Below, one piece after another: positions 29,725 to 36,091 of a stretch of 64,000 nt of DNA (the first letter of the stretch is position 1; every line of letters begins with the position of its first letter). Under the pieces are notes generated by a model that searched no databases, was not told the origin of the DNA, and saw only the letters and a list, made by a program, of their open reading frames with translations. A program made the position numbers and the translations under genes. The stretch lies in NCBI RefSeq assembly GCF_003475325.1, contig NZ_QRQC01000013.1:13377-77376 (forward strand), given 5' to 3'. This stretch comes from Collinsella sp. AF33-16 (GTDB taxonomy: Bacteria > Actinomycetota > Coriobacteriia > Coriobacteriales > Coriobacteriaceae).

Positions 29725-29778
29725 AGTCGTTGGGGACGTTCTTGTTTGACTAGTCGTTTAAGAACGTCCCCAACGACT
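29725..29778. repeat. Perfect 19-bp-arm hairpin after hypA
   Basis: AGTCGTTGGGGACGTTCTT (29725-29743) pairs exactly with 29760-29778, 16-nt loop. It contains the GGGGACGTTC string seen in related form at about 59943 and in the nadA-nadB gap. Likely an intergenic palindromic repeat that also ends the hypA transcript. The rest of the 370-bp gap (29779-30080) is AT-rich, with no gene I can support. Confidence 0.7.
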
Positions 29779-29999
29779 ACTTGCGCTAGATCATAAGTTA
29801 TACAATTAGTCAAGTTATGTCTGCTTAAACAAAATAGCGGCACGCAGGCGCATTGGGATTAACCTAAAAGCGGCGTTAATGAACAGAGTGTCTGTATATA
29901 TCTGTGAAAGTAATTGGGAAATCACGTTTTAGTAGGCAATGAGCTGTAAATCAGCAACGTAATCAATTTGTAACAAACTTAGACGTTTAAACAAATAAT

Positions 30000-30011
30000 G
30001 CAACCGTTTGC
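30000..30011 (+). promoter_or_regulatory. LacI-family/CRE-like operator upstream of the PTS operon
   Basis: GCAACCGTTTGC is a near-palindrome with a central CG, the usual form of LacI/CcpA-type operators. It lies 86 bp before the EIIAB start. A -10-like TATACT occurs at 30044-30049. Assignment is by pattern and context only. Confidence 0.4.
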
Positions 30012-30096
30012 GAATTTAGCTATAAATCCACAAGGCGAACAGGTATACTCCTTTATTGTCGTGTAGGAAATACGTAGACAAAAAGGAGGTTATGTG

Positions 30097-31086
30097 ATGG
30101 TAAGTATTGTTCTTGCTAGCCATGGTGACTTGGCGGCTGGAATCAAGCAGACGGGCTCGATGGTCTTTGGCGATCAGCCGTCTGTAGCCGTGGTCTCGCT
30201 CGAGCCGAGCATGGGCCCCGACGACTTCCGAGCCAAGGTCGAGGAAGCAGTCGCTTCCTTCGAGGACCAGGAGCAGGTGCTCTTCCTCGTTGATCTGTGG
30301 GGCGGCACGCCCTTCAACCAGATCAGCGGTCTCATCGAGGGCCATGATTCCTGGGCTATCGTCACCGGTGTCAACCTGCCTATGCTCATCGAGGCATATT
30401 CGCAGCGCTTTGACGCAAAGAACACTGCACATGCGATCGCAAAACATCTCGTGACTGAGGCTAAGGCCGGCGTGCGCGTCAAGCCCGAGTCTCTGGAGCC
30501 CGAGGAGAAGAAGCCGGCTGCGGCCGCCGCTGCTCCTGCGGGTGCCATTCCTCCGGGAACGGTGATCGGCGACGGGCACATCAAGATCGCCCACGTCCGT
30601 ATCGACACGCGTCTGCTGCATGGTCAGGTGGCCACCACGTGGACCAAGCAGATCAACCCCAACCGCATCATCGTGGTCTCCGACGGCGTTGCTCACGACG
30701 AGCTCCGCAAGACCATGATCGAGCAGGCTGCCCCTCCGGGAGTCCACGCCAACGTCGTGCCCATCAAGAAGATGGCCGAGGTCGTCAAGGACACGCGCTT
30801 TGGCGACACCAAGGCGATGCTGCTGTTCGAGAACCCGCAGGATCTGCTCAGGGCCATCGAGGCCGGCGTCGACATCAAGGAAGCCAACATCGGTTCCATG
30901 GCCCACTCCAAGGGCAAGGTCGTCGTCACTAACGCTGTCGCTATGGGCGATGACGACGTCAAGACCATCGAGGCTCTCAAGGCCAAGGGCGTCAAGTTCG
31001 AGGTCCGCAAGGTTCCTTCGGATTCCTCCGAGGATCTCGACGCCATGTTGAAGAAAGCTAAGGCCGAACTGGCCGCTCAAGCATAG
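30097..31086 (+). CDS. manX: Mannose-family PTS EIIAB component
   Basis: A 329-aa fused cytosolic EIIA-EIIB. The EIIA domain (1-125) has the phospho-acceptor His9 ('ASHGDLA') and 'VDLWGGTPFNQ'. A Glu/Lys/Ala-Pro linker follows (about 126-158). The EIIB domain has His175 in 'DTRLLHGQVATTW'. Phosphate passes HPr to His9 to His175 to sugar. AAGGAGG lies 7 nt before ATG 30097 (a GTG directly before is too close). First gene of the manX-manY-manZ operon, for mannose or glucose/hexosamine-type uptake. Confidence 0.93.
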   Translation: MVSIVLASHGDLAAGIKQTGSMVFGDQPSVAVVSLEPSMGPDDFRAKVEEAVASFEDQEQVLFLVDLWGGTPFNQISGLIEGHDSWAIVTGVNLPMLIEAYSQRFDAKNTAHAIAKHLVTEAKAGVRVKPESLEPEEKKPAAAAAAPAGAIPPGTVIGDGHIKIAHVRIDTRLLHGQVATTWTKQINPNRIIVVSDGVAHDELRKTMIEQAAPPGVHANVVPIKKMAEVVKDTRFGDTKAMLLFENPQDLLRAIEAGVDIKEANIGSMAHSKGKVVVTNAVAMGDDDVKTIEALKAKGVKFEVRKVPSDSSEDLDAMLKKAKAELAAQA

Positions 31087-31104
31087 TAAAGGAGGGTCCG
31101 ATAC

Positions 31105-31923
31105 ATGTCTGCAATCACTATTCTGCTTGTTGCGATTGTCGCGTTGCTTGCCGGTATGGAAGGCATTCTGGATGAGTTCCAGTTCCATCAGCCGCTCGTG
31201 GCATGCACGCTTATCGGTCTCGTAACCGGTCACCTTCAGGAGGGCATCCTCCTGGGCGGTTCGCTCCAGATGATGGCCCTTGGCTGGGCTAACGTCGGCG
31301 CCGCCGTCGCGCCTGACGCCGCTCTGGCCTCGGTCGCTTCTTCGATCATCATGGTGCTCGCCCTCAACGGCGGCGCCACCGATTCGGCCAAGGCTGTTAC
31401 CGCCGCCATCGCCGTCGCCGTTCCGCTGTCGGTCGCTGGCCTGTTCCTGACCATGATCTGCCGTACCCTGGCTACCGCTATGGTTCACGGCATGGACGCC
31501 TGCGCCGAGAAGGGCGACTTCGCCGGCATCGAGCGTTGGCAGTACGCCGGCATCCTCATGCAGGGTGTTCGTATCGCCATCCCGGCAGTACTTCTGTGCA
31601 TCATCCCGGCCGAGGCTGTTACCAACGCGCTTAACGCTATGCCCGATTGGCTGTCCGGCGGCATGGCTGTCGGCGGCGGCATGGTCGCTTCCGTCGGTTA
31701 CGCCATGGTCATCAACATGATGGCCACCAAGGAGACCTGGCCGTTCTTCATCCTCGGCTTTGTCCTTGCTGCCATCCCTCAGCTCACGCTGATCGCCCTT
31801 GGCCTCATCGGCATCTCCCTTGCCCTCATCTACCTTGGCCTTAAGGATCTGGCCAAGCAGGGTGGCGGCATGGGCGGTGGCTCCGGTGACCCGCTCGGCG
31901 ACATTCTGAACGATTACGAGTAG
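31105..31923 (+). CDS. manY: Mannose-family PTS EIIC component
   Basis: A 272-aa integral membrane protein. EIIC helices include 'GMEGILDEFQFHQPLVACTLIGLVTGH', shown in part, and the family loop 'GGSLQMMALGWANVGAAVAPD'. It forms the sugar-translocating channel together with EIID. AAAGGAGGG lies upstream. The gap to manX is 18 bp and to manZ 16 bp. Confidence 0.95.
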   Translation: MSAITILLVAIVALLAGMEGILDEFQFHQPLVACTLIGLVTGHLQEGILLGGSLQMMALGWANVGAAVAPDAALASVASSIIMVLALNGGATDSAKAVTAAIAVAVPLSVAGLFLTMICRTLATAMVHGMDACAEKGDFAGIERWQYAGILMQGVRIAIPAVLLCIIPAEAVTNALNAMPDWLSGGMAVGGGMVASVGYAMVINMMATKETWPFFILGFVLAAIPQLTLIALGLIGISLALIYLGLKDLAKQGGGMGGGSGDPLGDILNDYE

Positions 31924-31939
31924 GAGGGGAGTGATACAT

Positions 31940-32860
31940 ATGGCAGAGAACAAGATTCAGCTCACCAAGGCTGACCGTAAGAAGGTTTGCTTCCGTCATC
32001 AGTTCCTTCAGGGCTCGTGGAACTACGAGCGTATGCAGAACGGCGGCTGGTGCTTCGCAATGATCCCTGCGATCAAGAAGCTCTACACCAGCAAGGATGA
32101 CCAGATTGCCGCTCTTAAGCGCCACCTGGAGTTCTATAACACCCACCCCTATGTTTCCGCCCCCGTCATTGGCGTTACCCTCGCCCTCGAGGAGGAGCGC
32201 GCCAACGGTGCTCCGATTGACGACGTCGCCATTCAGGGCGTCAAGGTCGGTATGATGGGCCCGCTCGCCGGCGTCGGCGACCCCGCCTTCTGGTTCACCC
32301 TTCGCCCGATTCTGGGCGCACTGGGCGCTTCCCTGGCCCTGTCCGGCAGCATCGCCGGTCCGCTGCTGTTCTTCTTCGCGTGGAACATCATCCGTTACGC
32401 CTTCCTGTGGTACACGCAGGAGTTTGGCTACAAGGTCGGCTCCTCCATCGCCAAGGACCTCTCCGGCGGTCTGATGGGCAAGGTCACCGAGGGTGCTTCC
32501 ATCCTGGGTATGTTCATCATCGGCGCCCTGGTCGAGCGCTGGGTGTCCATCTCCTTCACCCCGGTCGTCTCCAAGGTCACGCAGTCCGCTGGCGCCTATA
32601 TCGACTGGGCCAACCTGCCCGCCGGTTCTGAGGGCATCAAGCAGGCATTGACGATGTACAGCTCTGTCGGTGCCAACGCACTCGACCCGGTGAAGGTCAC
32701 CACGCTTCAGGCCAACCTCGATCAGCTCATCCCCGGCCTTGCCGCCGTGTGCCTGACCCTTCTGGTCTGCAAGCTCCTCAAGAAGAAGGTCAGCCCGATC
32801 GTCATCATCCTGGCTCTCTTCGCCGTCGGCATCATCGGTCGCGTCTGCGGCTTCATGTAA
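31940..32860 (+). CDS. manZ: Mannose-family PTS EIID component
   Basis: A 306-aa membrane protein. The N-terminal cytosolic part 'FLQGSWNYERMQNGGWCFAMIPAIKKLY' (in part) is the family hallmark. Then come 'VGMMGPLAGVGDPAFWFTLRPI' and C-terminal helices. ATG 31940 is chosen because AGGAGGGG is 9 nt away; the GTG at 31931 would abut the Shine-Dalgarno. Forms the membrane complex with EIIC. Confidence 0.95.
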   Translation: MAENKIQLTKADRKKVCFRHQFLQGSWNYERMQNGGWCFAMIPAIKKLYTSKDDQIAALKRHLEFYNTHPYVSAPVIGVTLALEEERANGAPIDDVAIQGVKVGMMGPLAGVGDPAFWFTLRPILGALGASLALSGSIAGPLLFFFAWNIIRYAFLWYTQEFGYKVGSSIAKDLSGGLMGKVTEGASILGMFIIGALVERWVSISFTPVVSKVTQSAGAYIDWANLPAGSEGIKQALTMYSSVGANALDPVKVTTLQANLDQLIPGLAAVCLTLLVCKLLKKKVSPIVIILALFAVGIIGRVCGFM

Positions 32861-32916
32861 GCACGCTTCGGCTTAAGACCGAGAGTTGCTAGGCAAGGGC
32901 TTTTGAGCCATTGAAA

Positions 32917-32962
32917 CGGACCGCACCCGGTGGGTACACTGGATGCGGTCCGATTGTTTTTA
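32917..32962 (+). terminator. Terminator/attenuator between manZ and the DUF956 gene
   Basis: The stem CGGACCGCA (32917-32925) / TGCGGTCCG (32944-32952) is followed by ATTGTTTTTATT. The U-tract runs straight into the DUF956 ribosome-binding site (GGAGGG at about 32964), so expression of that gene depends on read-through or on RNA processing here. Confidence 0.75.
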
Positions 32963-32980
32963 TTGGAGGGCGAGGCGCGT

Positions 32981-33379
32981 ATGGCGCAATCTCAGAACAG
33001 CACGGTCGATTTGGCAACGCCGGCAACCTGCCTGATGGGGCTTACCAGTCACGGTAACGTGATGGTGGGCAATAAGGCGTTTGAGTACTATAACGAGCGT
33101 AATCCCGAGGATTATATCCAAATCCCGTGGGACGAGGTCGACTATATTGCCGCCGAGGTTTTGCGCGGCACCAAGAAGATTACGCGTTTTGCCATCTTTA
33201 CCAAAGAGAATGGCCACTTTACGTTTTCGACGCGCAATGACAAGGAAACGCTTCGCGCGGTGCGTAAGTACATTGACGAGGACAAGCTCGTTCGTTCGCC
33301 CGACTTTATCGATGTGACGGCCAAGGGCGCCAAGAGCATCCCCTCCGTCATCAAAAGCCTCTTCCATAAAGGCGACTAG
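32981..33379 (+). CDS. DUF956 family protein (ManO-like)
   Basis: A 132-aa cytosolic protein of the DUF956 family found at the ends of mannose PTS operons in firmicutes and relatives ('ATCLMGLTSHGNVMVGNKAFEYY', 'IQIPWDEVDYIAAEVL', 'RFAIFTKENGHFTFSTRNDKE'). A regulatory role has been proposed for the family, but the mechanism is unknown. ATG 32981 has GGAGGG 11 nt upstream; a GTG at 32930 lies in the terminator hairpin and is unlikely. Confidence 0.88.
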   Translation: MAQSQNSTVDLATPATCLMGLTSHGNVMVGNKAFEYYNERNPEDYIQIPWDEVDYIAAEVLRGTKKITRFAIFTKENGHFTFSTRNDKETLRAVRKYIDEDKLVRSPDFIDVTAKGAKSIPSVIKSLFHKGD

Positions 33380-33388
33380 CTCCCCATA

Positions 33389-33455
33389 AGTTGTGGTGAA
33401 ATAGCTCTGATATACGGCTTTAGATGCTTTAGGCAGGAACTATTCCATCGCAACT
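33389..33455. repeat. AGTTGCGGTG hairpin repeat, copy 2
   Basis: The arms 33389-33408 (AGTTGTGGTGAAATAGCTCT) and 33435-33455 are imperfect reverse complements. Same family as 6260-6326 (shared CAGGAACTATTCC and GTGAAATAG). It again lies directly after the last gene of a plus-strand operon. Confidence 0.7.
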
Positions 33456-33514
33456 TCGAAGTCTAGTCATGCGACGTATAGCGATGCAGTAAATCTGCTA
33501 CACTAGTACAACAT

Positions 33515-33590
33515 GCCTCCGTAGCTCAGGGGATAGAGCACCGCTCTCCTAAAGCGGGTGTCGACGGTTCGAATCCGCCCGGGGGCACCA
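33515..33590 (+). tRNA. tRNA-Arg (anticodon CCT)
   Basis: A 76-nt cloverleaf including an encoded CCA. The acceptor GCCTCCG pairs with CGGGGGC (one G-T). The D arm contains AGCTCAGGGGATAGAGC. The anticodon stem CCGCT/AGCGG encloses loop CTCCTAA (anticodon CCT, reads AGG). The T arm contains GGTTCGAATCC. Complete and probably functional. Its 3' quarter is duplicated downstream. Confidence 0.95.
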
Positions 33591-33897
33591 GAGATTTGCC
33601 GAGCCCGGTACCACCACGGTGCCGGGCTCTTCTGGTCTAAGGGCCGGATTCGGACCGTCGACACCCGCGTCACTCATTTCCCCGCGGGGGGAGTTTTCGA
33701 ATCCGCCCGGGGGCACCAGAGATTTGCCGAGCCCGGTACCGCCACGGTGCCGGGCTCTTCTGGTCTAAAGGCCGGATTCGGACCGTCGGCACCCGCGTCA
33801 CCAATTTCCCGGCGGGGGGAGTTTTCGAATCCGCCCGGGGGTACCAGAGATTTGCCGAGCCCGGTACCGCCACGGTGCCGGGCTCTTCTGGTTCAAT
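33568..33897. repeat. 128-bp tandem repeats built from tRNA-Arg pieces
   Basis: TTCGAATCCGCCCGGGGGCA(CCA) begins at 33568 (inside the tRNA), 33696 and 33824, exactly 128 bp apart. Each is followed by a terminator-like hairpin (GAGCCCGG...CCGGGCTC, TTCTGG). In units 1 and 2 there is also an inverted copy of tRNA positions 33555-33577 (33645-33667, 22 of 23 bases matching). The third unit stops at about 33897. A 147-residue open frame across the array is a by-product of the repeat. Confidence 0.9.
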
Positions 33898-33914
33898 GCC
33901 ATGTCAAAAATGAA

Positions 33915-33945
33915 GCGCCCGCTTGCTGGGGGAGCAAGCGGGCGC
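33915..33945. terminator. Terminator after pknB (minus strand)
   Basis: A perfect 13-bp stem GCGCCCGCTTGCT (33915-33927) / 33933-33945 with a 5-nt loop. On the minus strand it is followed by TTCATTTTTGAC. Ends the long minus-strand kinase/cell-wall operon. Confidence 0.85.
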
Positions 33946-33997
33946 CTGTGAGCGAATATGTTTGCGGCGAGAGCCGTAATGAGCGGTTGGGTTGCGA

Positions 33998-35959
33998 CTA
34001 GTTGGTCGTACCGGAATCGTCGCCCGTGCCCGAGCCCGAACCCGAACCCGAGCCAGAAAGTGCGACCGTCAGCGTAATCGTGCTGTCGGTAGACTGCTTG
34101 CCGGTGGGGGAGACGCCCGTAACGGTGGCGTTTTCGTTGCCGCTCACGGGGTTACCGTTCTGATCGCAGAATGCGATGTTGTAGAACCCGGCGTTGTTGA
34201 GCGCGGTAACGGCGGCGGAGATGCTCTTGCCGTACAGGTTGCCCGGAACGCTGGCTTTGCCGGACTTCTTGGCAATGACGACGGTAATCGTGGCGCCAGG
34301 CTTCTGCTTGCCGCTGGGGTTCCAGCTAATCACGGTGCCCTCGGTAACCGAATCGTTCTCCTGGTAGCTCACGTCGACGCCAAAGCCTGCCATATCGAGG
34401 GCGTTGCGCGCCTGGGCCTCGGTCATGTCGGTCAGATCGGGGACGGAGGTGGTGTCAGGACCGCTGGAGACCTTGTACGAGATGGTCGTGCCCTTCTCGA
34501 CTTCCTTACCGGGTTCGGTGCCCTGCTCAAAGACCTGGCCCTCATCGGCCTCGTTGGCCTCCTCGGAGGCGTTGCCCTTCAGGCCAACGCTTGCCAGCGC
34601 GGCTTCTGCCTGGTCCTTGGTCAGGCCGACAAGCCGGGGAACCTCAACCTTCTCGGAGGGCTTGGGGCCCTTGGAGATTACCAGGTTCACCTTGGTGCCC
34701 TTGGCCTTCTTGGTTTTGCCGTTGGGCGTCTGCTCGGCGACCTTGCCCTCGTCGATATCGTCGTTGTAGCTTTGGTCGATGGTGCCGACCTCGAGGCCGG
34801 CTTCCTTGATCTGCTCGACGGCAGTCTGCTGGTCCTTGCCCAGCACATCGGGCACGGTGACCTGCTCGCCGCCAAAGAGTCCTGTGGCAAAGGCCACCAC
34901 GATACCGATGACGGCAACGGCTGCCACCACGGCGGCGATGATCTTGTTCTTGTTGGATTTGGGCTTTTCGACCTCGTAGGAACCGGTGGAGCCCGAAACC
35001 GAGCTACGGGCGGTATTCTGGCCGCTCACGCCCGAGACGGGACGTACCATGGCGCGCGTCTGATCGGAAAGCTCGCGAGTCTTGGTGGCGCCCAGCTCAC
35101 CGGGTGCACCGATGATGCGCGTGGGCTCCGAGATGTTGACGGCACGGCCCGACAGGTAGCTGTTGAGCACCTGACGCAGCTCGTCGGCGGTCTGGAAGCG
35201 GTTTGCCGGGTCCTTCTCCATGCACTTGAGGATGATGCGCTCAAGGTCGGCGTCGACACCGGAGTTGATCTGGCTCGGCGGAATAGGCAGCTCGTTGACC
35301 TGCTTGAGTGCGACCGAGATGGCGTCGTCACCGTCAAAGGGAACGCGGCCGGTGGCGCACTCGTACATCACGACGCCCAGCGAGTAGATATCCGAGGTGG
35401 GGCCGAGGTCCTGACCACGGGTCTGCTCGGGGCTGACGTAGTGGGCGGTCCCGAGCACGTTGTTGTCTTGCGTGAGGTGGCTGTTCTTGGCGCGCGCGAT
35501 GCCAAAGTCCATCACCTTGATGTTACCGTCGGGCAGCACCATGATGTTTTGCGGCTTAATGTCGCGGTGGATGATCTCGTGCTTGTGAGCGACCGAAAGC
35601 GCGGAGCTGATCTGCGAGCCGATCTGGGCGACCTTCTTGGGGTCGAGGGCGCCGTGGCTCTTGATGCCGCTCTTAAGGTCGGTACCGCGCAGGTACTCCA
35701 TGACGATGTAATAGGTGTCGCCGTCCTTGCCCCAATCGTAGACGCCCACGATATAGGGGGAGGAGAGACCGGCTGCTGCCTGGGCCTCCTGCTTAAAGCG
35801 TGCGGCGAAGGTTGCGTCGCCAGCATACTGCGGCAGCATGATCTTGACGGCAACCGTGCGGTCGAGGACCTGGTCCTGTGCACGGTAGACGGTCGCCATG
35901 CCGCCTGTCCCCACCTTATCCTTGAGGAGGTATCTTCCCCCGAGGACCCTCTGTTCCAT
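33998..35959 (-). CDS. pknB: Ser/Thr protein kinase PknB with PASTA repeats
   Basis: A 653-aa membrane kinase. The cytosolic kinase domain (about 8-270) has 'GTGGMATVYRA', Lys in 'VAVKIM', 'HRDIKPQN', 'DFG' and 'GTAHYVSPEQ' in the activation loop. A juxtamembrane linker follows, then one membrane helix ('IIAAVVAAVAVIGIVVAFATGLF', about 340). Four extracellular PASTA domains bind peptidoglycan fragments, and there is a Ser/Gly tail. The second ATG (35959) is used because AGGAG lies 5 nt upstream. Last gene of the cluster that encodes its phosphatase and FHA partners; it coordinates growth and division. Confidence 0.95.
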   Translation of the reverse strand: MEQRVLGGRYLLKDKVGTGGMATVYRAQDQVLDRTVAVKIMLPQYAGDATFAARFKQEAQAAAGLSSPYIVGVYDWGKDGDTYYIVMEYLRGTDLKSGIKSHGALDPKKVAQIGSQISSALSVAHKHEIIHRDIKPQNIMVLPDGNIKVMDFGIARAKNSHLTQDNNVLGTAHYVSPEQTRGQDLGPTSDIYSLGVVMYECATGRVPFDGDDAISVALKQVNELPIPPSQINSGVDADLERIILKCMEKDPANRFQTADELRQVLNSYLSGRAVNISEPTRIIGAPGELGATKTRELSDQTRAMVRPVSGVSGQNTARSSVSGSTGSYEVEKPKSNKNKIIAAVVAAVAVIGIVVAFATGLFGGEQVTVPDVLGKDQQTAVEQIKEAGLEVGTIDQSYNDDIDEGKVAEQTPNGKTKKAKGTKVNLVISKGPKPSEKVEVPRLVGLTKDQAEAALASVGLKGNASEEANEADEGQVFEQGTEPGKEVEKGTTISYKVSSGPDTTSVPDLTDMTEAQARNALDMAGFGVDVSYQENDSVTEGTVISWNPSGKQKPGATITVVIAKKSGKASVPGNLYGKSISAAVTALNNAGFYNIAFCDQNGNPVSGNENATVTGVSPTGKQSTDSTITLTVALSGSGSGSGSGTGDDSGTTN

Positions 35960-36091
35960 TCCTGCTCCTAACATAACTATTCGCTCAACGATGTGTGTAG
36001 TACCTACGATGTGGCCGCTGGGGCCGTGTGGCGCGTTGCCGCTAACTCTTCGGCCGCGGCGCGCCTCGGGTGACCGATTCGATCATGGGCA

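Noticed and set aside
30016..31953. 645-aa minus-strand open frame opposite the PTS genes
   Set aside because: Antisense shadow; manX and manY motifs are clear on the plus strand.
33558..34001. 147-aa frame across the tRNA repeat array
   Set aside because: The frame is a by-product of the 128-bp repeat (not a natural coding sequence) and begins inside the tRNA.
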